44,305 nt of DNA, taken from assembly GCA_947466535.1 (NCBI GenBank), contig CANIEV010000010.1, forward strand, positions 1 to 44,305, read 5' to 3'. A program made the position numbers and the translations under genes. Below are positions 19,501-29,796 of this stretch, one piece after another; the first letter of the stretch is position 1; every line of letters begins with the position of its first letter. The notes under the pieces were generated by a model. The model worked only from the letters and a program-made list of their open reading frames with translations. It was not told the DNA's origin and searched no databases. The stretch comes from Betaproteobacteria bacterium (GTDB lineage: Bacteria; Pseudomonadota; Gammaproteobacteria; Burkholderiales; SG8-39).

Positions 19501-20487
19501 GTCGGCGACGTCGATCTCAACCTGCTTCGAACCTTTGACGCGATCCTGCGCGAAGGCAGCGTGACCGCTGCGGGAGCACGGCTTTCGCTGTCCCAGCCGG
19601 CGATGTCCAATGCACTCTCGCGGCTGCGTGCGGTGTTCGAGGATCCGTTGTTCGTGCGCACTCCTCGCGGCATGCAGCCTACGCCCTTTGCCGAGTCGCT
19701 CGCCGGGCCGATTTCCCAGGCGCTCGCCCTGATCGAGCGCACGCTCGCACAGCGCTCCGGCTTTGAACCGGCGCGCTCCGAGCGCAGCTTCCGCTTTCAC
19801 ATGTCGGATATCGGGGAAATGCTGTTCCTGCCGCCCCTGCTCGAGCGCCTCGCGCGCGAAGCGCCGGGGATTCGTATCGAGACGACGGCCTTTGGCGAGG
19901 AGCGGATCGCCGATGCGCTCGCCTCGGGCGAAATCGACTTTGCGGTGGGTTTTCTCCCCGGATTGCGTGCGCCGGTGCGCAACCGCGCGCTTTTCAGCGA
20001 TGCCTACCTCTGCCTGCTTCGCGCCGACCATACGCACATCGGGAAAACGCTCAGCCGGGAGCAATTCCTCGCGGCATCACACGCGTTGATTTCCTCCATC
20101 GGCAGCGGTCACAGGGTGGTCGAGGACGCGCTTGTCGCGGCCGGAATCCGCAGGCGCATCAGCCTGCGCGTGCCGCATTTCATGGTGGTGCCGATGCTGC
20201 TCGAGCGGACCGACCTGATCGTGACCGTTCCCGAGCGTGCGGCGGCGGTTTTCGAGAGGCTTGGCAAGCTGAAACTGCTCAGGCCGCCTGTGGCCATTCC
20301 TCGCACCGACGTGCGGGTTCACTGGCACGAACGCTTCGAGCGTGACCCGGCGAGTCTCTGGATGAGGGAATTGCTGTTTGAACTGATCGCCGATTCCGCG
20401 CCGCGTCGCAAGCCGGCGGGGGGCGGCCGGCCGGTCAGCCGTTCTGCGAGGGTTCGTCCGTCTGCTGAACCGCGAGGGCCGCGATAA
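19495..20487 (+). CDS. LysR-family transcriptional regulator
   Basis: [63 protein letters not shown]; divergent from the TRAP/oxidoreductase array. Confidence 0.95.
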   Translation: [330 protein letters not shown]

Positions 20488-21376
20488 GCACGCGCTCGTA
20501 GCGCGCCCGCTCGGCCGCGGCAGATTCCGGCGTCCAGCAGTAGAAACCTTCCCCGGTTTTCATTCCGAGTTTTCCCTGGCTGACCTTGTCGCGCAGGGTT
20601 TGCGGCGGGGCATCGTCATTGGCGAGCGTCGGATAGACCGATGTCGCGGCGGCGCAGTGGATGTCCAGTCCCGCGAGGTCTTTTTGCAGCACCGGGCCGG
20701 CCGCGAGGTAGCGCATGCCGAAACCGTACTTGACCGCGGCGTCGATGTCCTCCGGACCGGCGAGGCCCTGGTTCATCAGCGACCAGGCTTCGCGCATCAG
20801 CGCGTGCTGCAGGCGGTTGGCAACAAAGCCGGGAATGTCTTTCGCCACCATCACCGGCTTCTTGCCGAGTGCGCGCACCAACTCGCCGAGGCGGCTCCAA
20901 AGCGTCTCGGGGGTGGATTCGCTCTTGATCACCTCCACCGCGGGGATAAGGTGGGCTGGCATGAAGAAGTGCAGGCCGAGCATGCGCTCCTGCGTTGGCA
21001 GGCCGCGCGCGATTTCGCTGACCGGGTAGCTCGAGGAGTTGCTGGTGATCACTGTGTCCGGGCGCGCCAGCCGCACGAGCGAGGCGAATACGCCGCGCTT
21101 GAGCTCGAGATTCTCCGGGGCACACTCCACCACAAGGTCCACCTTCGCCCAGCCGAGTTCTTCCAGCGAGGCAACGATCCCGGCCGGTGCTGCCGGCGAG
21201 ACCGGATGCAACTGCCGGATCGATTCGGCAAGCCGTCCGCGCGCCGCATCCCAGCGCGCAGTGTCCGGTTCCATGATCTCGACCGGTACGCCTGCCGCGC
21301 AAAAAATTGCTGCGATGTCGATGCCCATGACGCCACCGCCAATGACGGCAACGCGTTGCGGGAGTGTGCTTTGCAT
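20435..21376 (-). CDS. 3-hydroxyacyl-CoA dehydrogenase family protein (NAD-binding)
   Basis: MQSTLPQRVAVIGGGVMGIDIAAIFCAAGVPVEIMEPD...ITSNSSSYPVSEIA...MLGLHFFMPAHLIPAVEVI...PGFVANRLQHALMREAWSLMNQG. Confidence 0.92.
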   Translation of the reverse strand: MQSTLPQRVAVIGGGVMGIDIAAIFCAAGVPVEIMEPDTARWDAARGRLAESIRQLHPVSPAAPAGIVASLEELGWAKVDLVVECAPENLELKRGVFASLVRLARPDTVITSNSSSYPVSEIARGLPTQERMLGLHFFMPAHLIPAVEVIKSESTPETLWSRLGELVRALGKKPVMVAKDIPGFVANRLQHALMREAWSLMNQGLAGPEDIDAAVKYGFGMRYLAAGPVLQKDLAGLDIHCAAATSVYPTLANDDAPPQTLRDKVSQGKLGMKTGEGFYCWTPESAAAERARYERVLIAALAVQQTDEPSQNG

Positions 21377-21383
21377 GCCGGGG

Positions 21384-22352
21384 TCAGTCGACCTTGGCGC
21401 CGGCGGCCTTGACCACCTTGCCCCACTTGTCAATTTCCTCGCGAATGAACACCGCAAACTGTTCCGGGGTATTGCCAACCTGTTCAGCGCCCTGGCTGGC
21501 GAGGCGTTCGCTGGTCTCGGGCGTCGCGAGCCCTTTGACGATCGCATCGTGCAGCTTGCCGACCACATCGCGCGGTGTCGACGCGGGCGCGAGGATGCCG
21601 AACCAGGAACTTGCTTCGTAACCCGGCAGTCCGGCTTCCGCGATCGTCGGGAGTTCGGGAAGCACCGGCGCGCGCTTGCTGCTGGTCACGGCGACCGCGC
21701 GCAGCTTGCCCGCTCTTATGAAGGGAAGCGCCGATGGCAAATTGTCGAACATCAGGCCGACCTGGCCGCCGACAAGATCAGCGAGCGCGGGGGAACTGCC
21801 CTTGTACGGGATATGCAGCATGCTCACGCCTGCCATCGATTTGAATAGTTCGGCCGAGAGGTGGATCGAGGTGCCATTCCCGCTTGACGCGTAGTTGAGC
21901 TTTCCCGGTTCTCTTTTTGCAAGATCAATCAGGTCCCTTACGCTCTTTACCGGCAGCGACGGATGCACCACGAGGACGTTCGGAACAAGAGCCACAAGGG
22001 TGATCGGGGCGAAATCCTTCACCGCGTCATAGGGCATCTTTGAATACAACGCGACGTTTATGCCGTGGGTGCCGACGGTGCCCATCAGCAGGGTGTAGCC
22101 GTCGCCGGGCGATTTCGCGACAAGGTCCGCGCCGAGGTTGCCGCCGGCGCCCGGCCGGTTTTCCACCAGTGCCGACTGTCCGAAGCCCTTCTGCAGATCC
22201 TGCGCGACGGCGCGCGCGAGAATGTCGGTTGCTCCGCCGGGCGGGAAAGGCACGACGATCCGGATCTGTTTGTTCGGGAACGCCTGTGCCGCTGCGATGT
22301 TGGGCAAAGCGGCAAGAGCGATGAGCGCCGATGTGATCCAGTGCTTGAACAT
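21384..22352 (-). CDS. Tripartite tricarboxylate transporter (Bug/TctC) family substrate-binding protein
   Basis: Signal peptide, then [68 protein letters not shown]. Confidence 0.95.
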   Translation of the reverse strand: MFKHWITSALIALAALPNIAAAQAFPNKQIRIVVPFPPGGATDILARAVAQDLQKGFGQSALVENRPGAGGNLGADLVAKSPGDGYTLLMGTVGTHGINVALYSKMPYDAVKDFAPITLVALVPNVLVVHPSLPVKSVRDLIDLAKREPGKLNYASSGNGTSIHLSAELFKSMAGVSMLHIPYKGSSPALADLVGGQVGLMFDNLPSALPFIRAGKLRAVAVTSSKRAPVLPELPTIAEAGLPGYEASSWFGILAPASTPRDVVGKLHDAIVKGLATPETSERLASQGAEQVGNTPEQFAVFIREEIDKWGKVVKAAGAKVD

Positions 22353-22376
22353 GTTGATTCCCCCGTCCTTGTTGAC

Positions 22377-23690
22377 CTACCAGTATTTCATCGCGCCGAG
22401 GTACAGGCCCTCGATCTCTTTTGTTCCGACTTCCCGCGGCGAATTCACCAGCAGGCGCTGCTGCGCGAACGCGCCCGCCGCGAGGGCCCCGACATCCGCC
22501 TCGCTGTAGCCCACACCGCCGATGCCGTTGGGGATGCCGGTGGCCTTCATCAGCTTGATGAGTTGGCCCGCGACCACTTCGCCCGCGTCGTCGTTCGACG
22601 CATCGCGTGTGTCGGCGCCGAGGCAGGCCGCGCCGTGCAGGTGGCGCTCCGGGCAGGCGCAGGCGGTGTACCGGAATACCGAGGGGGCGTTGACGATCAC
22701 CGACATGCCGTGCGGCACCATCGGCTCGTCCTGCGGATAGCCCTCGGGCCGGAAGTCCTTCACCAGCCCCGCCACCGAGTAGGACATGCCGTGGGGAATG
22801 TGTACCCCGGCATTGCCGAAGGCGATCCCCGCGAGCGTCGCGGCATACATCATGTTGTCGCGGGCTTCGTGATCGGACGCGTCGTTCACCGCGCGCTGCA
22901 GATATTTGCCCAGAAGCTTGAGCGCCGCCTCGCAGCCGATGTCGCTCCAGGGATTCGCGCCCTGGCTCATCGGCCGGGCAGCGGGCGAACCGGGCTTCGT
23001 GCGCATCGTGTAGGGGCGAGCGGTGTAGGACTCGAGCGCGTGGGCAAGCACGTCGAAGCCGCTCGCAGCCACCACGTTTCGGGGCAGCGAATAGGTGGCG
23101 CTCGGGTCGATCAGAGCGAGGGAGGGCTTCAGTCGCTTGGACGCAATGCCGGTCTTCACCTGCTTCTCCAGCAGGTCGAACACCGCGATGCCGGTGCATT
23201 CGGCGCCGGTGCCGCAGGTCGTGGGGCAGGCGATATGCGGTTTGAGCGGGCCCGGTACCGGACGCGCTTCGCCGATCGGCGCATTCACGTAGGCGAGGAA
23301 ATCGGCCGGATGAGTGGAGTAGAGGTTCGCCGCCTTGGCGGTGTCGATCACCGAGCCGCCGCCGACCGAGACGTAGCCGTCGAAACGACCTTCGGTCGCA
23401 AAACGCGCCGCCTGCTTGAACGAGGCATCGGTGGGCTCGACCCGGACTTCGTCGTACACCACGACGTCCAGTCCGGCATCGCGAAGCGACTTCTCCGCAT
23501 CAGCGAAAAACGCCAGCTTGCGAAGGGCGGGTTCAGTGAACAGCGCGACGCGCTTCATGCCGAGTGCTTTTGCCTGCTCGCCGGCCTCGCGAAGTACTCC
23601 GGGGCCGAAACTGATCGCGGCGACATCGACCGAAAACACCGACTCGGTCTTGCCGTCGTCGGCGATGGAATAGTAGTGGCAGCAGCTCAT
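22377..23690 (-). CDS. Iron-containing alcohol dehydrogenase, hydroxyacid-oxoacid transhydrogenase-like
   Basis: 437 aa; [67 protein letters not shown]; start set at the ATG at 23690 rather than the long upstream ORF. Confidence 0.88.
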   Translation of the reverse strand: MSCCHYYSIADDGKTESVFSVDVAAISFGPGVLREAGEQAKALGMKRVALFTEPALRKLAFFADAEKSLRDAGLDVVVYDEVRVEPTDASFKQAARFATEGRFDGYVSVGGGSVIDTAKAANLYSTHPADFLAYVNAPIGEARPVPGPLKPHIACPTTCGTGAECTGIAVFDLLEKQVKTGIASKRLKPSLALIDPSATYSLPRNVVAASGFDVLAHALESYTARPYTMRTKPGSPAARPMSQGANPWSDIGCEAALKLLGKYLQRAVNDASDHEARDNMMYAATLAGIAFGNAGVHIPHGMSYSVAGLVKDFRPEGYPQDEPMVPHGMSVIVNAPSVFRYTACACPERHLHGAACLGADTRDASNDDAGEVVAGQLIKLMKATGIPNGIGGVGYSEADVGALAAGAFAQQRLLVNSPREVGTKEIEGLYLGAMKYW

Positions 23691-23828
23691 GCGTCCTCCT
23701 CCATGCGGATGATACGCGAGGCGGTACCGAGCATTGGCTCGCTGTGGTCGAAGGAGTTCTTGCCCGCAAAGTGCCGGCGTACGCAGTGCTACACTGAGAC
23801 GCGCTATTTCTTGGCTCCGCCCCCCCAC

Positions 23829-24608
23829 ATGCACGTTTTCGAAACTCTTCCCTGGTGGGGCTACGCTTGGCTCGCCGTGGTGATGGTGGCCTCGGGTTTC
23901 TTTCACGGACTGATCGGTTTCGGTTTTCCGATCATCGCCACGCCGCTGCTTACGCTGATGTTCGATTTCAAGACCGCGCTCCTGCTGTCGGTTCTGCCTG
24001 GATTCATCACTACCATCCTCAACGCCTTTCGCGGCGGCAATCTCGGGGCGAGTCTCGGACGTTTCTGGTTCATGCCGGCATTCCACCTGACTGGCGCATT
24101 TCTCGGCACGCTCATCCTGATACGCGCGCCGTCCGAGCCGTTCATCCTGCTGCTCGCGGTTTTGCTGGTGCTCTATCTGTACCGGGAGCGGCTCGGCAAG
24201 CTGGACGTGCCGGTGGTGAAGGCGCACTGGATTGTTTTCGGCGCCGCCGCAGGGCTTGCGGGCGGAATATTCGAAGCGACGGCCAACGTGGCGCTTGCAC
24301 CGCTGATCATCTATTTCATGATTCTCGGGGTTGCGCCCGCCGCACTCGTCCAGGTACTGAACCTGTGCTTCATGTTCGGCAAGGCGACCCAGATTGTCAC
24401 CTGGACGACGGCGGGCAACGTGCCGCTCGGATTCTGGCTCCAGTGCCTGCCCTGGGCCCTGTTGTCGCTTATCCTGCTGCTTGCGGGCGAGCGCATCCGT
24501 CGGCGGGTGTCGGTCGAGACCTACATGGGGTGGTTGCGCAAATTTCTCTGGGCGATGGTTGCGCTGCTGATCGTCGGTTTTATGCGTGCGGTGCTGGAGA
24601 AGTCATGA
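23829..24608 (+). CDS. TSUP (TauE/SafE) family permease
   Basis: [59 protein letters not shown]; about 8 TM segments. Confidence 0.9.
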   Translation: MHVFETLPWWGYAWLAVVMVASGFFHGLIGFGFPIIATPLLTLMFDFKTALLLSVLPGFITTILNAFRGGNLGASLGRFWFMPAFHLTGAFLGTLILIRAPSEPFILLLAVLLVLYLYRERLGKLDVPVVKAHWIVFGAAAGLAGGIFEATANVALAPLIIYFMILGVAPAALVQVLNLCFMFGKATQIVTWTTAGNVPLGFWLQCLPWALLSLILLLAGERIRRRVSVETYMGWLRKFLWAMVALLIVGFMRAVLEKS

Positions 24609-25318
24609 GAGTGTTCGTATTGCTGATGCTGATGTTCGCGTCCGGTTTCGCCGGCGCGCAGAGCCTGCGCGAGGATCTGTTTCGCGCGCTGGACGACCGC
24701 AACATGTCCGAACTGAAGCGCGTGATCCTCACCGGTGTTCACTTCACGGCGAAGAACGAGGAAGGTGAGCCCCCGCTGTTTGTAGCGGTGGAGAAGGGCG
24801 ACCTTGCGATCGTGTATGTTCTGCTCGAGGAAAAGGTGGACCCCAACGGTCGGACCGCCAACGGAGAAACCGCGTTGCACGCCGCCGCGCTGCATGTCGA
24901 TCCGGCGTTCACCGACCTGTTGCTGCAGCGGGGTGCCGACCCGAAGCTCGCGAATCGGGACGGGGAGACCGCGTTGCACTGGGCCGCGCTTTCCGGGTCG
25001 CTCGAGATGGTCAACCGGCTGGTGGCGCGTGTCGCCAATCCGGGTGCGCCCAACAGCGAAGGCGACACCTCGCTGCACATGGCGGCGGCGGCAGGTCATG
25101 CGGAGATCGTGGCGGTGCTGCTCGAAGCGAATGTGCGCAAGGTCGTTCGCAACAAGGCGGGCAAGACGCCGCTGGATCTGGCGATTGCGAATGAACATTT
25201 CGATGTGGTCAAGTTGCTCGGCGGCGCGCCTGCCCCTGTCCGATCGAAAGACCCGAACGCGAATCCGGGGCCGGTGCCCGCCGCCGTTCCCGCGGCCCCT
25301 TCCGCGTCGCCGCGTTAG
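24605..25318 (+). CDS. Secreted/periplasmic ankyrin-repeat protein
   Basis: Signal peptide [20 protein letters not shown]; repeats NGETALHAAALHVDPAFTDLLLQRGADP, DGETALHWAALSGSLEMVNRLV, EGDTSLHMAAAAGHAEIVAVLLEA, AGKTPLDLAIANEHFDVVKLL; start overlaps TSUP stop (ATGA). Confidence 0.93.
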   Translation: MRVFVLLMLMFASGFAGAQSLREDLFRALDDRNMSELKRVILTGVHFTAKNEEGEPPLFVAVEKGDLAIVYVLLEEKVDPNGRTANGETALHAAALHVDPAFTDLLLQRGADPKLANRDGETALHWAALSGSLEMVNRLVARVANPGAPNSEGDTSLHMAAAAGHAEIVAVLLEANVRKVVRNKAGKTPLDLAIANEHFDVVKLLGGAPAPVRSKDPNANPGPVPAAVPAAPSASPR

Positions 25319-25399
25319 ACAGCTTCCACGCCTCTCGGGCTTTTGCCTGTGCACAGCTTTGGGGCGGGGTGCACCAAGCCGGCGAGTCGTTCGGCGTTA

Positions 25400-25427
25400 G
25401 AATTTCCAAATTCCGTGGAATATTCCA
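25400..25427. promoter_or_regulatory. Palindromic candidate operator upstream of ABC operon A
   Basis: GAATTT-CC-AAATTC (25400-25413) followed by TGGAATATTCCA (25416-25427); contains TTCCAAATTCC, also found at 32411. Confidence 0.5.
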
Positions 25428-25550
25428 TTTCGGGTGATGCCCGTTGGCCAACATTCGATGGGCAGGAGTGTGCACGGTTCTTGCAGATGAGTGGATCACA
25501 GGCGCCGGACGATTCTCCGGCGCGGTCCAGATACCCACCAGGAGATCGTC

Positions 25551-26621
25551 ATGCAGCGCTCGAACAAATCCCGCTCCGCGCAGTACCCCGGCCTTGCCTC
25601 GTCGTCGCGCCGCAACCTTCTCAAGGGTGCGGGTGCTGCCGCGCTCGGCGCTGCCCTGCCACCCATCGGCATTCTCGGCATGGGCGGCGAGGCCTGGGCA
25701 CAGTCGCTCAGGTCGGTGAATTTCCAGCTTTCCTGGATCAAGAGCATCCAGTACGGCGGCTATTTCGCCGGGATCGAAAAGGGCTTTTTCAAGGACGCGG
25801 GCATCGACCCGACGTTCAATTCCGGCGGTCCGAACATAGACCCTGTTGCGAACGTGGCGAGCGGTAACTCGGTGATTGGCGACCGGCCGATCGGTCCGCT
25901 GCTCATCGCGCGTGAAAAAGGCATTCCGATCAAGGTGATCGGCACGGTGTTTCAGAAAAGCCCGTACGCGTTCATGAGCGCCGGCTCCAAGCCGATCCGG
26001 ACGATAAAGGAACTCACGGGCAAGACGATTGCGGTGTCCACCTCCGGCCGGCCGCTGGTGCAGAACCTTCTCAAGGAACACGGCGTCGACCTGAAGAGCG
26101 TGAATCTGGTTCCAGCAGCGCCGGATCCCGGTGCGCTGGTGACTGGCCAGATCGATGCCTATAGCGGCTATTCGACGAACCAGGGCGTGATGCTGCAGAC
26201 GCGCGGCTTCGATGTGCATGTTCTGGAGGTGCACGACCTCGGCGTTCCCGAGACCGCGGGTACGATCTATGTTCGCGAGGATTACCTCAAGACCAACCGC
26301 GACGACGTGGTGCGCTTCATGCGCGCGGCGATCCGTTCCTGGACCTGGGCGCTGGACAATCCCGAGGAAACCGCCAGGCTGATGGTGGAGAAGTACGGTG
26401 CGCCCGGCCTCGACTACAAGGCGCAGCTAGCGGAGATCAAGGCGAGCAAGCCCTACATTATTGCCGGGCCGGTGCAGAAACAGGGCATGCTCACGCTTGA
26501 TCTCGACCTGTACACGAAGATTATCGACCTTTATCGCAAGGTCGACATGATCAAGAGCCCGATGAGCGCTAAGGATCTCTGCGACCCGAGCGTCGCGATC
26601 GACGCCAACAAGAAGGCCTGA
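25551..26621 (+). CDS. ABC transporter substrate-binding protein, NMT1/THI5-like (NitT/TauT type), Tat-like signal
   Basis: SSRRNLLKGAGAAALGA Tat-like signal; SVNFQLSWIKSIQYGGYFAGIEKGFFKDAGIDPTFNSGGPN. Confidence 0.92.
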   Translation: MQRSNKSRSAQYPGLASSSRRNLLKGAGAAALGAALPPIGILGMGGEAWAQSLRSVNFQLSWIKSIQYGGYFAGIEKGFFKDAGIDPTFNSGGPNIDPVANVASGNSVIGDRPIGPLLIAREKGIPIKVIGTVFQKSPYAFMSAGSKPIRTIKELTGKTIAVSTSGRPLVQNLLKEHGVDLKSVNLVPAAPDPGALVTGQIDAYSGYSTNQGVMLQTRGFDVHVLEVHDLGVPETAGTIYVREDYLKTNRDDVVRFMRAAIRSWTWALDNPEETARLMVEKYGAPGLDYKAQLAEIKASKPYIIAGPVQKQGMLTLDLDLYTKIIDLYRKVDMIKSPMSAKDLCDPSVAIDANKKA

Positions 26622-26668
26622 ACGGGCCTGGAAGGAGAAGACATGGCAAGGAAGGCAGGTTTTCCTCG

Positions 26669-28141
26669 ATGAACGATTTGGCACCGCATATTTCGGCGCG
26701 GCTTCTCGATCCGCGCGGCGGCTGTTCTGTGTGCCGTCGCGCGAGCATCGGCTGGAGCGGTTCCAGCTTTACGGCGGTGGACGATCTTGCTGCGGGGCAC
26801 CCCGCCGACTCGGGATCGTTCTTTGCCATGCCGCCGCTTGCCAATGCGCACGATCATGTGCGCGGCGTGCGCCCCACCGCGCTCGGTGCCTACGACCTGC
26901 CGCTGGAACTCTGGCAGATCAACATGACCGGCAGCCCAAGCGCGGACCCGTACCTCGTGAATGTCGCAGCGCTCGGGCGTTCTGCGCTCGGCGGAACCGG
27001 TTCGGTGATGGTTCATTACACCCGGCCGCAGAACCGCACGCGGATCGTGCAGGAACTCGAGACCGTGGCACGCGCGGCCAACGATGTTGGCATCCGCGTC
27101 TGTGTGGCGGTTGCGCTGCGGGATCGTTACCCGATCGGCTACGCGCCGGATGAAAAGCTGATCGCTCTGCTCGATCCCGCCGATCGCGACCGGGTGCGCG
27201 ACAAGCTGGTGTTCGCCTCCGATTCGCCGCAGTCCCAGGTGGCGATGGTCGAGGACCTCGCGGCGAGAATCGAGAGTCCGACGGTCACGGTGCAGTTCGG
27301 CCCGTACGGCGCCGAGTGGTGTTCCGATGCGCTGTTGCGGCTGATCGCCGAACGTTCCGCGATCACCGGCCGCCGGGTGCACATGCACCTGCTCGAATCC
27401 CGCCTGCAGCGCGAATTCCTCGATTCGATCCATCCCGATGGTGGTCCGGTGAAGTATCTCGATTCGATCGGCATGCTCTCGCCCCGGCTGTCGGTGGCGC
27501 ATGCGGTCTGGTTGCGTCCCGACGAGATGGAACTGCTTGCGGAACGTGGTGTTACGGTGAGCGTCAATTCCAGTTCCAATCTCACGATCCGATCCGGCAT
27601 TGCACCGGTGCGCGACATGCATCGCGCCGGCGTGCCGCTCGCGATGGGCATGGACGGTTTCTCGGTTGACGACGACGACGACGCCTTTCGCGAACTTCGT
27701 CTCAACTACATGTTGCATCGCGGGGTCGCGATCGACGAAGGCTTGCCGCTCGGCGAGTTGTATCGCTTTGCGAGCTACGGCGGTCGGCGCTCGGTCACCG
27801 GGCGCGAGGAGGGCGGGGGTATCGCTGCGGGCGAACCCGCGGATCTCGCAGTTCTCGACTACGCGGGCATGTCGCGCGACCTGATCACCGACGGCCCGGG
27901 CGAGGCATCGCTCGTGGTAACGCGCGCGACCATGCGCCACCTCAAGCGCCTGGTGATCGCAGGCGAGGATGTGGTCGTCGATGGTCGTCTCGCCCGGGTT
28001 GATCTGGACGAGGTGCAACGCGAACTCGATGCCCAGGTTCGGGTAGCGGCCCCCGGCTTCCTTGAATGGCAGCAGGTGGCGCGCAGGCTGCGCGAGAAGC
28101 TTCGCGGCTTTTATTCGGCCGGACTGCATACCTGCGGCTGA
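26669..28141 (+). CDS. Amidohydrolase-superfamily protein (cytosine deaminase/aminohydrolase-like)
   Basis: 490 aa; metal motifs NAHDHVRG, HMHLLES, SVAHAVWLRPDE, VSVNSSSNLTIRSG, MGMDGFSVDDD. Confidence 0.85.
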   Translation: MNDLAPHISARLLDPRGGCSVCRRASIGWSGSSFTAVDDLAAGHPADSGSFFAMPPLANAHDHVRGVRPTALGAYDLPLELWQINMTGSPSADPYLVNVAALGRSALGGTGSVMVHYTRPQNRTRIVQELETVARAANDVGIRVCVAVALRDRYPIGYAPDEKLIALLDPADRDRVRDKLVFASDSPQSQVAMVEDLAARIESPTVTVQFGPYGAEWCSDALLRLIAERSAITGRRVHMHLLESRLQREFLDSIHPDGGPVKYLDSIGMLSPRLSVAHAVWLRPDEMELLAERGVTVSVNSSSNLTIRSGIAPVRDMHRAGVPLAMGMDGFSVDDDDDAFRELRLNYMLHRGVAIDEGLPLGELYRFASYGGRRSVTGREEGGGIAAGEPADLAVLDYAGMSRDLITDGPGEASLVVTRATMRHLKRLVIAGEDVVVDGRLARVDLDEVQRELDAQVRVAAPGFLEWQQVARRLREKLRGFYSAGLHTCG

Positions 28142-28177
28142 CTCCGATTTTCCCGATGATTCTCACGGACTGAAACC

Positions 28178-28993
28178 ATGTCGCTCGCGATCGATGTCAG
28201 GCAGGTCACGATGCTCTTCGATACCAAGGGGCAGCGGGTGATCGCGCTGGAGAAGACCGATCTTGCGATTCCCGCCGGCCGCTTCGGGTCGATCATCGGG
28301 CCGAGCGGTTGCGGAAAATCGACCCTGCTGCGGCTGGTCGCGGACATCATGCAACCCTGGTCGGGGACGATCAACGTCGGCGATGCGCCGCCTCGTCAGG
28401 CGCGTCGTGATCACGCGATCGGTTTCATTTTCCAGAGCCCGACCCTGTTGCCCTGGCGCTCGGTGCGGGAGAATGTGGAACTGCCGCTGGACATTGTTGG
28501 CCGGACGAGCGCGCGGGCGGCCACGCGCACGCCGGCGGAACTGATCGAACTTGTCGGCCTCAAGGGATTCGAGAACTCGCTGCCTTCCCAGCTTTCCGGC
28601 GGCATGCAGCAACGGGTTGCGATCGCGCGTGCCCTGGCACTCGAACCCGAAGTGCTGCTGCTCGATGAACCCTTCGGTGCGCTGGACGAGATCACGCGTC
28701 AGCGGATGAATCTCGAACTGCTGCGAATCTGGGCCGAATCCGGAACCACCGCATTGCTGGTGACCCACTCGATTTCAGAGGCGGTGTTCATGTCCGATAC
28801 GGTCTATGTGATGTCGCCGCGTCCGGGGCGGATCACAACCACGCTCGACATCGAGCTGGCGCGGCCTCGCGAGCTCGGGATGATGCGCACACAGGCGTTT
28901 TTCGAGTCGGTGAACAAGGTGCGTGACGCCCTGTTCGGCCGCGAAGCCGGGTCGCTTCCCGATGGTGCCCCGGCGCCGGTCGAGACCTACTGA
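28178..28993 (+). CDS. ABC transporter ATP-binding protein (NitT/TauT/SsuB type)
   Basis: Walker [10 protein letters not shown], signature LSGGMQQR, Walker [15 protein letters not shown]-loop VTHSISEA. Confidence 0.97.
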   Translation: MSLAIDVRQVTMLFDTKGQRVIALEKTDLAIPAGRFGSIIGPSGCGKSTLLRLVADIMQPWSGTINVGDAPPRQARRDHAIGFIFQSPTLLPWRSVRENVELPLDIVGRTSARAATRTPAELIELVGLKGFENSLPSQLSGGMQQRVAIARALALEPEVLLLDEPFGALDEITRQRMNLELLRIWAESGTTALLVTHSISEAVFMSDTVYVMSPRPGRITTTLDIELARPRELGMMRTQAFFESVNKVRDALFGREAGSLPDGAPAPVETY

Positions 28994-29001
28994 GCCGCAG
29001 G

Positions 29002-29796
29002 GTGACGATCGCGACTTCGCCGGCATCCGTTCGCCTTCGCCGCCTGGCGCTTGCGCTCGCGCCGGTGCTGGCGGTGATCCTCGCTCTTGGCCTCGCTGAA
29101 TTCCTGCAGGCTCGCGGCGCCCTTCCGGTGGTGATCCCCGCACCCTCGGCGGTCTGGGCGGATGCGGTGAAGAATCCGGCGGTGGTGACGCGCCACCTCA
29201 CGCCGACTGTGCTCAAGGCGCTCACCGGCTATGCGATCGCGGCCGGCATCGCGCTCTTGGCTGCGGCGGTCGCGAGCATGGTGGTCGTTCTGCGCGCCCC
29301 GATCTACAACCTTGGGGTCGGATTGCACAGCGTGCCGCTGATTGCGACCACGCCCCTGCTCGCCCTGTGGCTGGGCACCGGCCCGCCGACGCATGTGCTG
29401 GTCGCTGCACTTGCGTGCTACTTCCCGATGCTGGTGGGCGCGATGCAGGGCTTTCGTGCGGTGGAGCGCACGCGGCTCGAGTTGTTCCACACGCTCTCGG
29501 CCTCGCCGCTGCAGCAGTTGCGCTATCTCGTGATCCCGAGCGCGCTGCCGTATCTGTTTGCCGGGTTCAAGATCGCCGCGCCGTCGGCGGTGCTTGGCAC
29601 CATCACCGCGGAATGGGCGGGCGCGGAACTCGGGCTGGGCGCGCTGATGCTCTATGCGCTTGGCGCCTTCGACATCAACAAGGTCTGGCTTTCGGTGGTG
29701 CTCGCCTGCGGCCTGTCGGCAGCGGCCTACGCATTCTGGGCGCTGGCCGAACGTCTGGTGATCTACTGGGAATCCTCGACGGAGTTGAAGGACTGA
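29002..29796 (+). CDS. ABC transporter permease (NitT/TauT type), first of two
   Basis: 264 aa polytopic; FFHTLSASPLQQLRYLVIPSALPYLFAGFKIAAPSAVLGTITAEWAGAELGLG EAA-type loop (leading residue LELFHTL); GTG start. Confidence 0.92.
   Translation: MTIATSPASVRLRRLALALAPVLAVILALGLAEFLQARGALPVVIPAPSAVWADAVKNPAVVTRHLTPTVLKALTGYAIAAGIALLAAAVASMVVVLRAPIYNLGVGLHSVPLIATTPLLALWLGTGPPTHVLVAALACYFPMLVGAMQGFRAVERTRLELFHTLSASPLQQLRYLVIPSALPYLFAGFKIAAPSAVLGTITAEWAGAELGLGALMLYALGAFDINKVWLSVVLACGLSAAAYAFWALAERLVIYWESSTELKD

Noticed and set aside
20435-21568. N-terminal extension of the 3-hydroxyacyl-CoA dehydrogenase ORF
   Set aside because: The extra 64 residues overlap the Bug receptor coding region in another frame; the Rossmann start MQSTLPQRVAVIGGGVMG fits the ATG at 21376.
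22065-24608. 847-aa plus-strand ORF ending in the TSUP permease
   Set aside because: The N-terminal about 590 aa are antisense to the Bug receptor and Fe-ADH genes; only the part from the ATG at 23829 has TSUP features.
26531-28129. 532-aa minus-strand ORF
   Set aside because: Antisense shadow of the amidohydrolase gene, His/Arg-rich with no domain texture.
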